A stretch of DNA of 64,000 bases from Melieria omissa. Its lineage: Eukaryota; Arthropoda; Insecta; Diptera; Ulidiidae. Where the stretch lies: the NCBI GenBank assembly GCA_963971225.1, contig OZ020269.1, forward strand, positions 43,297,264 to 43,361,263, given 5' to 3'. The position numbers and the translations under genes were made by a program. Shown here piece after piece: positions 1 through 10,424 of the stretch. The notes under the pieces are model-generated. The model was not told where the DNA came from, ran no database searches, and was given only the letters and a program-made list of their open reading frames with translations. How positions within the stretch are numbered: position 1 is the stretch's first letter; each line of letters begins with the position of its first letter.

Positions 1-60
1 ACGTTTACTTAAATAATAGAAACGTGACATACAAAACGATTAATAATTAATTAATAATAA

Positions 61-283
61 TTGATTGGCACGACAGCTCGCTTACGCGAGACTAAGGCCT
101 AGCTTCCCGCAACCACCCGTGTTGTGCGTGTGAATTTTGTACGCGGGTGGAAGGGACCTACAGTTTTATGCCGGTTCCGAACGGCAGGTTGGGAGCTTTT
201 TCATAGGCAATGTTTACTCTCAGAGGTTTGCCATTTCCAGCTGAGAGGACAGCCACCGAAAGAGGAAACGAGTTTCCCGTTAT
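61..283 (-). repeat. tRNA-related SINE, copy 1, head missing
   Basis: The body, read on the minus strand, contains TGGCAAACCTCTGAGAG, then a run around AAAAAGCTCCCAACC, then AAACTGTAGGTCCC, and ends in TCTCGCGTAAGCGAGCTGT followed by a TAAT-rich tail (1-60). The same body recurs at 2576-2857, 29962-31005 and, diverged, 44190-44415. In this copy the tRNA-like head that should lie to the right of about 275 is absent, so it is truncated at its 5' end. Family assignment is my inference from the Pol III boxes seen in the other copies. Confidence 0.7.
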
Positions 284-399
284 TTTTTTTTAGGTGTTAC
301 TACATGCAGTATTCGTGCAGTATATGCATTCATGCAGTATACAAAACGATTAAACGATATAAAACCAGGAACTGCCAAAAATAGTTCGAGAAGAAATAA

Positions 400-880
400 A
401 ACATTGGGAAAGAAGGTGGTAGATGCGCTTAAACGCAAGCCAGATATGTCGCTCTGAGTTTTAGCGAAAAAATTCAATACCAACCACGTAAACATTTTAA
501 GAATAAAAGAAAGATACGGTGTGAAGTCTTATGCAAAATATTAGGCGCCAAGGAGAGAATACAAACAGCAAAAAATTGCCATTAAGCGACTTAGCAACGT
601 GCCACTACTTCACTGCTGTCACTGAGTGGTATCAAAGAAAAAAAATCAATTTTGTTGCAAAGGATATCAACCCGCCGAATTGTCCATAGCTTCGGCCGAT
701 TGAGCGCTATTGGCCAATTTTGAAGACAAAATTGCGAAATTATTGTAAACCACCTTCAACAATCAAAGATTTAAAAAAAATTTACCTTCAGGCCACCAAA
801 ATGGTACCTAGCAAAACTGTGCAAAAATTGATGGGGGTCATTAAACACAAAGTTCGATTATTCCAACGTCAAAATTTTAA
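400..880 (+). pseudogene. Tc1/mariner-superfamily transposase remnant
   Basis: Plus-strand reading in shifting frames gives a helix-turn-helix piece around 443-540 (VLAKKFNTNHVNILRIKERYG) directly followed, after an apparent internal deletion, by the signature of the DDE_3 end of IS630/Tc1/mariner enzymes around 660-760 (NPPNCP, then RPIERYWP). Such enzymes cut and paste DNA at TA dinucleotides. Stop codons and frameshifts show that it is dead. Terminal inverted repeats were not found, so element boundaries are unknown. The exact subfamily (for example DD37E or similar) cannot be set because the first catalytic aspartates are deleted. Confidence 0.6.
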
Positions 881-1212
881 AAAATTGAAATTGTGATTTT
901 TTCTATTTTTTCATATTATAAGTTCAAATAAAATAACTAGTGAACAGATTTTTTTTTAATTTTTCATTAAACAAATTTTAGTTTACTTTTTGCAATTTTT
1001 AATGTACCATGTCTTACATTACAAAGTAAAGTGCACTTGGAAATTACTATAGGAACAATCATTCGGGTTTTAAAATCGAAATTTTTTTCGGAATACTTTT
1101 GGCTTCTTATTTGTTTTCCCGGCGAAAAGTAAAAAAAAAGCTACTCGGAACATACCGTTCTTTTGGTAGCATTATGTTTGCATATATATTTTGTAGTTTT
1201 AATACAAACTTC

Positions 1213-1403
1213 GCCTTACTTCTTTTTGTAAGCTTAAAATTGAAGTAATCATAACTCCGCTTACGAATACCTTATCGGGTAAGCATTTGTCTTTGTTCGG
1301 ACGTCGTCGTTTTTTTATATTTTTCATACATATCTTGTCTTACTTTGTAAGCTCAAAATTCATAACTTCGCTTACGAATACCTTACTTCTGTAAGCTTCT
1401 GTT
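1213..1403. repeat. Imperfect tandem duplication, period about 125 bp
   Basis: Two units share TTACT, GTAAGCT(T/C)AAAATT, CATAACT(C/T)CGCTTACGAAT and ACCTTA, at about 1213-1288 and 1335-1403. Apart from this duplication, 881-1498 is A/T-rich sequence in which I recognise no gene or element. Confidence 0.55.
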
Positions 1404-1500
1404 TTCAGCATCCAAAATAAGGCATAAATCATGCATTACTTTGGAATCACCTTACCAAATTTCCGACTGGATCCGTACGAAGATTTTAGGCACCCCTGCT

Positions 1501-1716
1501 TTAGAGCAACAAAATTAAGCTATTAATTAATTTGCTGCTAGAGGTATTAATAATAATAATATTAGTAATAAGCTTCTGATACTGATAGGAAAAATTGTCG
1601 TTTAGATAGTTCAATGTGAAGATAGCGACGACGAAAACGACAAGGAAAACGATATCCGACCAGTTCAGCATGAACAATAACATGTTGAGCATGTTCTGAA
1701 TGTTTTTCTTTGGCAA
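1501..1716 (-). CDS. Small hydrophobic ORF in repeat copy A (doubtful)
   Basis: An open frame of 71 codons. Residues about 8-30 form a strongly hydrophobic stretch (MLNWSDIVFLVVFVVAIFTL) that could be one membrane segment, followed by a Tyr/Gln-rich NYLND...YQYQKL. The matching frame at 63418-63579 keeps 35 of 43 aligned residues. Against coding: most nucleotide differences between the two copies in this stretch change the amino acid, and the C-termini differ completely. I do not recognise a family. It may be a remnant of a transposon gene or simply an uninterrupted frame. Confidence 0.2.
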   Translation of the reverse strand: MPKKNIQNMLNMLLFMLNWSDIVFLVVFVVAIFTLNYLNDNFSYQYQKLITNIIIINTSSSKLINSLILLL

Positions 1717-1877
1717 AGCAGTTCAGAATTCCTACCAATGCAAGGAATCAAGAAATAATAATAGATATATCAAAAAGCGATTTGTATGTGTCAATGTGTT
1801 TAGCTCATGACACTGCATTATGTCGTTGCAATAATTGCACTGGACAAGCAGTTGAAACAAATCCATAAGTAACGTAT

Positions 1878-2309
1878 TGTTACGAAAATCCCAAGTTTCC
1901 AAGGTTCGTTTGGATTGTGTTTGAAAATAAAACAACTTCAACTATTCAGCGCAAAACGTAGTCAAAACTAACAATCACTTTATTTACACATTTACACTTG
2001 TTCTACTTTACACTACTATTGCATGTTTCCCCTTTGCTTGCTCAGCACAGACTCGACTCCTTGCGCTGCCACTGCTGCTTTTATATTAGTTTTCTTATCG
2101 CGCCGAAGTTTCTTGCAAATTCCAGTTGTACTTTCTATCTCGATTGTTCTAGCAAAGTTCATTACCTTTCGCGAACCATCCTTGTCATATCGGACTATCC
2201 AAGCGAATTATACCAAATTTGCCATACTTCAAAGTGCATGCCTAAAAGTATGCTTGGAAAAGCATTCGTGCATAGAAAAGCATTCAGCACAGAGTGCTTT
2301 ATCGTTTCA
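1878..2309 (-). mobile_element. Solo LTR, gypsy-type, copy 1
   Basis: The LTR is 432 bp, begins TGTTACGAAAAT on the + side and ends TTTCA. It is flanked by the 4-bp duplication GTAT (1874-1877 and 2310-2313). Read on the minus strand it has promoter-like TATA(A/T)AAG near 2080 and AATAAAG polyadenylation-type sequence near 1978, so the element pointed leftward. Four-base duplications and TGTTAC termini fit gypsy/17.6-type elements. The internal region has been lost by LTR-LTR recombination. A second copy of equal length lies at 60717-61148. Confidence 0.85.
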
Positions 2310-2575
2310 GTATTTTACATTTATAATTTTTTTTTATTTTCTTGCGTTACTGTTGTATTTTTTGAATTCAAAAATTAATTCATTGAAGTTGAAACTCGCT
2401 ATTTACTTAATTATTCAAGTATATTTTTACCGTTTTACGTAAATAAAATGTAAACAACCAAAAGAAATCATTGTGTGCACACTTTCTGGTATTGTTGTCT
2501 TCTTGTTTACTAGATCATGGGAGGTTCAGCTATTAGGTTTTAAGTGGGTGCTCACAGAAGAGATAATTAATTTAA

Positions 2576-2860
2576 TTTAATAATAATAATTGATTGGCAC
2601 GACAGCCCGCTTACGCGAGACTAAGGCCTAGCTTCCCGCAGCCACCCGTGTTGTGCGTGTGAATTTGTACGCGGGTGGAAGGGACCTACAGTTTTATGCT
2701 GGTTCCGAACGGCAGGTTGGGAGCTTTTTCATATGCAATTTTTACTCTCAGAGGTTTGCCATTTCCAGCTGAGAGAACAGCCACCGAAAGAGAAACTTGC
2801 GTCGCTCTGCATTCGACTCGCTGGACCGCGTACTAACCAACTGAGCCACGGCGGCTGCCT
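2576..2860 (-). repeat. tRNA-related SINE, copy 2, with tRNA-like head
   Basis: Same body as the copy at 61-283, here complete. On the minus strand it opens near 2857 with GCCGTGGCTCAGTTGGTTAG, which fits the Pol III A box (TGGCNNAGTNG), followed about 20 bases later by a degenerate B box around GAGTCGAATGC. The body then runs to TCTCGCGTAAGCGGGCTGT and a TAA/TTAA-rich tail. Function: a non-autonomous retroposon transcribed by RNA polymerase III and mobilised by a LINE. Confidence 0.75.
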
Positions 2861-3225
2861 TGAAGAGATAAAGCAAATAGTAAATAGTAAACATGTTTCA
2901 CAGTTCTATATTGTTACATCTAATTGGATTAATGAATTTATCCATCAAGGGGATCTATCCACCTAATCCCCTCCCCTGGGGACGCCACTGTCGCGCACTA
3001 AATATACAAAATCACTATTAAAAAATTACAAATTTTTATAAGACTCCAAAAGCTATTGATTTTGCACAAGTAATTAACTTAAAAACAGACAGCACTAGTT
3101 TCCGGTTTAGGAATATAGTGAAGAGAAAATTATGAATGAATTAATTTATGGAAAAAAGTCAAAGAAAAATCGAAGAATCGAGCAAAAGAAAATCGATTTT
3201 GGAACATTTTGTTGTCTCTTTTGTA

Positions 3226-3781
3226 TGAGGGCGGGTCAATAAGTCCGTGACTTTTTGAATTTCCCGCCTCTTAATTGAAATGGCAACACTGCTCCCGTCA
3301 ACAGCCATCTGTCAGTTGACTCTTGTCAAAAATTGAACAAGCTGCGACATTTAGTTAGTTTTTGACAGCCGTTAATATCAGACTACCGCGTTGACTGAGA
3401 AGAAAATGGAAAAAAGTGAATTTCGTGTGCTCATGTGCAGTTTCCATGGCAAAAATCTATGAATTGGGCTACGAATTGCTCCCTCATCCCGCCTATTCAC
3501 CCGATCTAACCCCAAATGACTATTTCTTGTTCCCAAACTTGAAGAAATGGCTCGGCGGAAAGAGATTTGCTTAATGAGCACACGAAATTCACTTTTTTCC
3601 ATTTTCTTCTCAGTCAACGCGGTAGTCTGATATTAAGGGCTGTCAAAAACAAACTAAATATCGCAGCTTGTTCAATTTTTGACAAGAGTCAACTGACAGA
3701 TGACTGTTGACGGGAGTAGTGTTGCCATTTCAATTAAGAGGCGGGAAATTCAAAAGTCACGGACTTATTGACCCGCCCTCG
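3226..3781 (+). mobile_element. Mariner-derived hairpin element, copy 1
   Basis: TA-flanked (3224-3225, 3782-3783) with mariner-like ends GAGGGCGGGTCAATAAGTCC. Unlike an ordinary deletion derivative, both arms are the 5' part of the same mariner: 3226-3434 and 3573-3781 are near-identical 209-bp inverted repeats, each containing the start of the transposase frame (residues EKKMEKSEFRVL). Between them sits a 3' coding fragment (about 3447-3572, + strand) with PAYSPDLTPNDYFLFP, the region of the third mariner aspartate. The frame is broken after the left arm. It makes no transposase, but its RNA would fold into a long hairpin. Confidence 0.85.
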
Positions 3782-4211
3782 TATTTATTACGCAATATAC
3801 ATAAATCACTCCTTCGGTGGGAATATTTTAGTTTATTAATACAATCTTTTTCGTGCGTATCTAACATCTTTCAATGTTGTAACTGCATAACACGCTTACG
3901 CGTACGCAGCAATGCCATAGCAAAAAGCGGGAGATGCCTAAAGATGTTTAAAAAGCGAAAAGTAGCCCAACTTTTTAAGAGCCCGCTGTGTAACTCAAAG
4001 CGTGAAATTCGAATGCGTCAAATGCGAAAAAAGCGAAGCATGGTTTGCTGCATATGCTGTGGTTATGGAGTTGAACTATACGAGATTTTAGATCATATGG
4101 ACACATCCGGAGCTTCCATAATTTGTTGACAACATTATTGCATGAAACGATACATGTAAATATTCCACGTATGTATAATTTCTCTAATTTTTATTTTTTT
4201 TTTATTTTAAG

Positions 4212-5204
4212 CATTGCAGAAGCACAGCTTGCGGATGAAGGTTTATATAAGTGTCAAATTATAAATAAAGAGGGTGAAATAGACGGTTGTTCCAAAGTAA
4301 CAATTGTACCTAAAACCAAGGAGCCAGAGTTTATAGCTGAACTACGAGACATAAGTTGCATTGAGGGCTTCCCAGTAAAAATGGAAGTAAAAATACTGGG
4401 TAATCCGACTCCAACCATAAAATGGTTCCATAATGGCCAAGAAATACTTCCACAAAATAGTAAATACACGCTAAGGCAGAATTGTGACGATACTTGCTGC
4501 CTTATTATTGAAAACACAACCCTAAATGATTCTGGACTATATGAAGTGGTTGCATCAAATGAAAGGGGTACTAAATCTTCAAAAGCGAAACTCCATATTT
4601 CATTAAGAAATGACGAGACAGCGCCAGAACAACCACCACAATTTGTTTCATCGCTGACGGACATTAACGCAAATGAAGGTGAAGACATACATATATCTGC
4701 GCCTTTTATTGGTAATCCTATACCTGAAGTGTTATGGTCAAAAGATGGTGCAGAAATTACAGAAACGAATCGTGTTTTAATAACATGTGACGGTAAAAAT
4801 GTTGGCCTTACTATAACCTCTGCTGACATATCGGATGCCGGAGTTTACAACTGTCTACTGGCTAATCCTTTAGGCGAAGACATTTCTACATGTCAAGCCA
4901 ATATCCGGAAAATTTATAAAAAACCATTTTTTTCTCAAAAAATTTATGATCAACAGCAAGCTATAGGCAACGATTCAAAAGTGTCGGTTACAGTTTCTGG
5001 AGTACCATATCCAAAATTAACTTGGTATTTTCAAGACAAGGAAATAGAAGAAAATACAAAATTTTCGATCAAGACAGATGGTGACCACCATACTTTATTG
5101 ATAAAAAATTGTCAAATGAGTGATCATGGCGTTTACAAATGTGTTGCGAAAAACAGAGAAGGAGTGGATGTTACACAAGGTCTACTGGACGTCGTTAATG
5201 AAAT
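4212..5204 (+). CDS. Exon of a giant muscle-type Ig protein (3.3 Ig domains)
   Basis: The exon follows a strong pyrimidine tract and AG (4210-4211) and ends before GTAAGT (5205). It begins with codon base 3 and ends after codon base 2. The frame encodes the end of one I-set domain (AQLADEGLYKC, about 4222-4254), then three full domains at about 4320-4600 (core Trp in TIKWFHNG, DSGLYEV), 4634-4915 (EVLWSKDG, DAGVYNC) and 4921-5195 (LTWYFQDK, DHGVYKC). The Ig at 4320-4600 lacks both canonical cysteines (V and V), as is common in intracellular muscle Ig domains. No signal peptide, Fn3 or kinase domain is in this piece. The likely role is a sarcomeric scaffold. Projectin/twitchin, stretchin-MLCK, obscurin/Unc-89 and sallimus are all possible, and I cannot choose between them. 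An alternative acceptor AG at 4219 is weaker. Confidence 0.9.
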
Positions 5205-6599
5205 GTAAGTTAATGTAATACTTTAGATAACTATGTAACTGAAAGATGGTTTGACCTATACTAATTCAGTGTACCGTGATATATTACTGGTAAATCTTTG
5301 CAACACGTACAACATTTTAAAACAACAACATTTTAAAGGCACCCTTGTAAATTTTTGTATTTGGAGAAGTGTTTTTATTTCCTACTCGTAAATTGAGGTA
5401 TCGATATTATGTGCATGAGTAAATTATCGGAAGTCTTTTCAGTATTATCCTTAAAAATATTTGGAAAAACTCACGAACACGTATAAACTGTGGAAAATAG
5501 TTCGAATGACAAACATTAAATCTTAAAAAACCATCATGTGCCATCTCAGAACATATTGGCTATTCTACGATGAATTACATAACGCCCAGATTATCTTTCC
5601 AATTTATCAATCCTATTAGAAGCGGACCGTTGATTTGAATGTGTTTTATTTTTCATACAATGGCAAAGCAGTCGGAGTGTTAGACTTTCAGCCACCCAAG
5701 GTATGTCCTGCTCCTGGTGGCAGTAGGGTGCCGAAACATGCTGGCAGCGATCGAGCATACCGCCAGTGACAACGTGATACGAAACTGGCAGGAGAAGCGA
5801 ATTTGTTGACCATTTTTTGCATTTCACATACAATCTGTGTGAGGTGTCATGGCCCTGTAGGAAATCGGACTGGTTCAAATGTAGTTTTTCAACTGGTCGC
5901 TTGCCAGTCATAGCTGACTTCAGAACCGACTCGTTTCCTTGGATAAAACTTACCCTTTTAACGTGGCGTCGCTGACAGTCACTTGGACACTTAATTGTTT
6001 AATTTACTTACAAAAAACCAGTTGAAAAACCAATAAATTTTGGGAACCAGTTGTCTCAGGTCCAACAGGGGTGGGTCAGTGAATGGCTGTTAAGATTCAA
6101 CAGTGTGGTCGCGTTGAAGTTAGAACAAAGCGCAAAGTTGCAATTAAGAGGTAGTTTGTCTTTCGTATTTTTTAGAAAAAGGCGTATTAATACGATGCAT
6201 GTTATTATTTTCATAATTGTCACTTATTTCAATAAAAAATGCATACATTTTCTAAACTTTGGTTTGTTTTTATGTTATTTGTTATGTTATTCCAATTTTC
6301 TTTATTATTGCCTATTTACCAAAGTTAAACTTCTCTTTGATTGCTTCCCGCGCTGTTTGTTTACAAATTAAACACCAAATCATCGGAGTTCAGAGATGCT
6401 TTTGGTGTAAAATGCATTGTCCTCGACACAGGGGTGATTTTTTGTAATGAGTCAATGAAAACTTAAACAATGACATGTAAATATGCCTGTAATTCAAACA
6501 ATTTTATGACATTTTTTAGCAATAATAGAATTTTATATTAATTTTTCTATAAACGTATCACAGAATTCTGCGCACAAAATAAATTAATGTTCTATGCAA

Positions 6600-7938
6600 T
6601 TAAGAATGAACCACAACGATAACCCACACACATGAAAATTGACCAGCACAACAACCCTCCATTTTGGAATTGACCAACACAACAACCCTCCATTTTCAGT
6701 TTGTATGGAGTCAGGAATATCAGCTGTGGGGCCGGAGTATCAGCTGTGGGGCGAGAGTATCAGCTGTTATGTGAGAGTATTGGTGCATTTTATGTGTGTA
6801 TTGCAGATTTTTTCACACTTCTCCTCCCAGTTTCTAATCGCTTATCGCTGATACCGCTTCGCGCTTGTGTAGTCGTACATATGTGCCATTAAGTTTAACA
6901 TGGAGTCTCGTATTACGCAGCGCCAAACGCACAATCGCCACACTGCCCACCACTTAGACTGCTTCGCCCCAAACAAGCGCCGAGGCTCCGTCGTGTTTAA
7001 ACGTCAGGCGCTCCAAACGGGCTACCTTAAACCTAGCGCCTTTGCCGCTGGAGCGTTGAATCCGGTATATCATTGATCCTGGTCCTTTCCTTGATGTTTG
7101 AAGTTTTGGGAACAAGTCTTTCTTCAGCTGTTAAGCATCACCAGGTCGCCTTCCTGGATCATACCTTGCTTTTATCTTGTTGCTGACCAGTTGGATGCGG
7201 CTCTTTATAAACTCATAAAGTTCCTCCAATTTCAACGCCTTATTGACAACGTAGTCAGACTTGGTGCATTCCGTTGAACTGACCACTCCGAACTTTAGGT
7301 CAGCGGGTAATCTTAGCTCTGTGCCAAATACAGCTCGTGCCGGGGTGAGTGATATCGTGTCGTGCGGAGCCAATCTATACGCTATCAAGAACAGAGGGAT
7401 ATGCGTGTCCCAGTCCTTTTGACTTTCCGCAGATACAGTTCCAGCGTTCGATTCAACCGTTCCACCATGCCGTCAGACTGTGGATGCAAAGGAGTGGTGT
7501 TCATTCTTCTTCTTCCTAAAATCTAACACACTTCTTTGAATACCGCAGATTAGAAATTTCGGCCTTGTTTCGAGTGCAACTCTAACGGAATTCTGAGCAT
7601 GGCCACCTAGTTGTTAAACAGCGTTTCCGCAACCTTAACGGCCTCCGGGTCGAGAATAGGATACACTTCCGGCCATTTGCTAAAATAGTCCATTACCACC
7701 AGCACATATTTGTCCATGTCCATCGCAATCAGCTCGAAGGGTGCTCCCACATTGTACTGCTGCATACGGCCTCGAGGCCTTCTTGTCGGCCCTTTCGTAG
7801 TCGAACACCAGTCACAGCGTTATGGTCAATCGTTATGGTACGCATCGATCACCTTGTTGTTGTTGTTGACTATTAGGGAGTTTCTGGTCCGGCCATCCTC
7901 ACTCCCCCTTCGCGGCATAGACAGCCATCGTTCAGTCA
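6600..7938 (-). pseudogene. Gypsy element, integrase and 3' end (fragment)
   Basis: Minus-strand frames give a gypsy-type integrase C-terminal region. At 7131-7388 the text reads TPARAVFGTELRLPADLKFG and ends in KARYDPGRRPGD, the usual stretch after the DDE core. Upstream pieces between 7390 and 7900 match the core in broken frames (CDWC, YFSKWPE). 6900-7080 continues the C-terminal tail. To the left, 6630-6900 carries two AATTGACCAACACAACAACC units and three TATCAGCTGTGGGG units and may be 3' non-coding or LTR remnant. The same element resumes at 10213 and 12952 beyond nested insertions. It is dead through many stops. Confidence 0.75.
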
Positions 7939-9474
7939 TCTATACTATTATATAAAAGCAAGTGTGACGTTTTTTGAGCCACAATCAGGCAAAAACCACT
8001 TAACCGATTTAGATGAAATAAGCACCAAACATTTTTGTATCTGTGGGAATGGTACATAGGCTATATGAGAATGACCACGCCCCTTCTTACGCCCACTATG
8101 GTAACACAACTCATCTATGGTATGCTTTTGTAAGGCAATATGGGAATCAAACGATTCAGCCGTTCATTGCGGCAAACATAGACCCACTAAACTAACAAAA
8201 CAAAGCTACCGTACATGTCTGAAAATTAATGTTGATATAAAATGATTCTGTGTTTCATAGCGGTAAACATAAGCTGTAAAAGGTTGACCACGCCCACCTT
8301 TTACGCCTTCCTGCAATTCCCATGACGACAGAAATTAACTGTGTTATATTTGTGCAAAACAATATGGATATAAAAAAAATTTTGCGAGTCATTGCAGCAA
8401 ATATCTTTACATATGTTGTATATCAAAATTAATGTATATTAAATATAACAACAAAAATTTTGTTTGTTGGTCCCACGGCATTAAAACTCAAAAACTAGAC
8501 AGCCGATTAGTTGAATTTTTCACGGAATGTTCGTCTTGAGTAAGTCTCGGTAAACCACATAGTGCAATGCGACCCGATAGGTAGGCGTGGCACCTCGCGT
8601 ACAACTTAAATTTTCAATATGGAATATTTTCGTAATGAGAAGTCGAACAGCATTAGAATTTGGTGCGGGTCCACCGTTTAGATGTTCCGTTTCACTGGTA
8701 AAATTTTATGGGCGTTGGACAACAGGCGTGGCACTTTTTAAATGCCGGTGTAACTTTGAAACTATAGTGTTCTCATTAATGACACTCGGTACAAACGTAC
8801 GGTTTAGTTGTGTTTTTCCATATGGGGAATATTGTGGGTTTTTGACAAGGGGGCGTGGCACCGCCCATACAACTTAAAATTTCAATATGGAATATCTTCG
8901 GAATGAAAAATCGGGCAGCATTAATATTTGGTGCGGGGTCACCGTTTAGATGTGCCGTTTCACTGGTAAAACTTTGTGAACGTTCGACAAGAGGTGTGGC
9001 ACTTTTTAAGCAACTCAAATGCTTCGAATAACTGTGGAACTACAAATCACACATCAGAGATTTACGATTTAGATGTGCCCTTCGACATGGGGAATGGGTT
9101 GGGTATTGGACGAGGGGCATGGCACCGCCCATAGAACCCGAATTTTTAATGTGGAAAAGCTTCGAAACAATAAGTTGGAAAGCTTTGAAGTTTGTTATAT
9201 CATCGTCCCATAGATGTGTTATTCTACTGGCAAAATATTATGGGCGTTGAACAAGGGGCGCGGGCGCATATTTTTTGTGACTGAAATTTTTCGCGTAACT
9301 TTGGAACAGAAAGTCGCATATTAATGAAACCAGGTCACACCCTTCGGCTGGAGGAATGGATTGGGCATTACATAAAAGAAGCGTGGCATCGCCCATAGAG
9401 TATAGTATGAAGAAACTTGATTTATTGGGCCCATTGACTTCAAGCTTGCGTGCAAAGCCGCAGGGCCCTACTAG
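7939..9474 (+). mobile_element. Non-autonomous Helitron-like element
   Basis: It begins TCTATACTATTATATAAAAG immediately after an A, and the proposed 3' end is GGGCCCTACTAG followed by T. This fits Helitrons (5' TC, 3' CTRR, insertion between A and T, no target duplication). A GGGCCC/GGGCCC pair about 40 bases apart near 9430-9468 could form the subterminal hairpin. It interrupts the gypsy integrase/RNase H region, which gives an independent left boundary. It contains a tandem array (8570-9260). No helicase or Rep coding is present. The exact 3' end is less certain than the 5' end. Confidence 0.6.
8570..9260. repeat. Internal tandem repeats of about 267 bp in the Helitron-like element
   Basis: Three diverged units begin near 8588, 8857 and 9121, each with GTGGCACC, then A(C/G)AAC(T/C)... 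TTTTCAATATGGAA, then GGTGCGG, CACCGTTTAGATGT and a closing CGTTGGACAA-GGGGCGTGG. Central tandem arrays are common in short insect Helitrons. The open frames here are by-products of the repeat. Confidence 0.65.
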
Positions 9475-10212
9475 TATAGTATAAACAGAACCAAATCGCC
9501 GGTCGAATTTATACGCACCGAAAAATGACGCGTCAGTCGTCGTGAAAATACGCACAGTGAAACAGAATGATGCGATATTCGCATTTATTTTGAGTGAATA
9601 AACACATGAATCCGAACATTTACCGCGTTGTAAAAATTGTGAAATTCGTTAGCATAATGTTTATGGTAACGAAAGCGTACTTAATGATTAGGCAACTTCA
9701 ACGAAGAAGATGGTGGGTCCGGCCAGTTAATTCGCAGTTGAAGTGTAGTGACAAAGAACATTTTTTCACCGCAACAAGGATGACTGTCACTAAACTCGAC
9801 GTCCTCCTATGCCTTCTACGAGAGAAGTTGCGTAGGTCATCCAACAGAAAGCCCATCAACGAGGAAACCCGAAAGGGAAAGACAAAATTGATTATTTGGC
9901 ACAATATTTTATGAAAATTTGAAGCACTTACAACTTTGCAACCTTAAAGTAGCACAAATCACAACATTTTTGCAGAATTTTTCGTTTGTTTATATTTGCG
10001 ATTTTCACCCCTGACAGCTGCACAGCTGATTGGTTCGCACGACGACTGCGACAAAATTAGAATTTGTTCTATTGTCGGACGACCGGTCGTCGGCCGAATA
10101 TCGCAGTCGTCGTCGTTGTGGGCAATCACATGCACTGGTGTGTGTTTTAATTTTGACAGCGTACGTTCGGTGCGTAAAAATCGGCCGACGATTATATTAT
10201 TATAGGTACTAA
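9475..10212 (+). mobile_element. PIF/Harbinger-derived element with transposase N-terminal relic
   Basis: The ends show inverted similarity: ATCGCCGGTCGAATTTATAC with ACGCACCGAA at 9499-9526, and its complement around 10160-10195 (TTCGGTGCGTAAAAATCGGC). Inside, a plus-strand frame at 9594-9914 reads RRRWWVRPVNSQ, then FFTATRMTVTKLDVLLCLL and a further (K)PINEE. This matches the order of motifs at the N-terminus of Harbinger transposases (RxxRRWWVR, FRMSxxxFxxLL, ISxEExL). The catalytic part is gone. The left end abuts the Helitron-like element. It is possible that both form one composite insertion. Confidence 0.5.
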
Positions 10213-10276
10213 TAGTCGCATTACCGTGCCTACTGCCCTTGTGGTTTTTATTGTGTAGTCATAGCTCTGCATTGGC
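10213..10276 (-). pseudogene. Gypsy element, end of RNase H region (sliver)
   Basis: Read on the minus strand this short island gives QSYDYTI and, in an adjacent frame, GSRHGNA, fitting the end of gypsy RNase H (E/SYDYTI..., RHGNADALS). The upstream partner lies at 12952 on the other side of the hAT-type MITE, where the minus frame reads ALRWLPNFTDPE. Confidence 0.55.
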
Positions 10277-10424
10277 CTTCCGGGCAATGACCAGCGTTGC
10301 CGTTTTGGTTATTTTTAACCAAAAATTGTTATTTTTATTTTTGAAAATAGATTTTGGTTATTTGGTGATTTTTGATCCAATTTGGTTATTTTTTTAGAAC
10401 ATTGCCCATTGATGACAAAATGTA

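Larger units (their letters stand above)
1499..2520. repeat. Diverged direct repeat, copy A (split by a solo LTR)
   Basis: After removing the LTR at 1878-2309 and one GTAT, about 590 bp here align with 63351-64000. Shared landmarks are TTTAGAGCAAC, AATTTGCTGCTAGAGGTA, AAGCTTCTGATACTGATAG, GTTTAGATAGTTCAATGTGA, CATGTTGAGCATGTT and GTTTTACGTAAA. Copy B has no LTR and gives the empty site ATCCATAAGTATCGTATTTT. The nature of the repeat (old transposon or host duplication) is not known. Confidence 0.8.
1..4211 (+). other. Upstream intron of the Ig gene (partial)
   Basis: No host exon is visible before the splice acceptor at 4210-4211, so this stretch is inferred to be intronic for the + strand Ig gene. 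It holds two SINE copies, a Tc1-like transposase relic, a diverged repeat carrying a solo LTR, and a mariner derivative, all listed separately. The last 430 bases (3782-4211) hold one open frame of about 100 codons with a Cys-rich patch near 4040-4065. I could not assign it to any family, and it could be chance or a decayed element. Confidence 0.55.

Noticed and set aside
4254..4829. 191-codon minus-strand open frame
   Set aside because: It is the shadow of the Ig exon on the opposite strand and has no domain text of its own.
8500..9600. CRISPR-like or satellite locus because of the repeated GTGGCACC boxes
   Set aside because: The units are about 267 bp, diverged and without unique spacers of fixed size. 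They fit a Helitron internal array in a eukaryotic genome.
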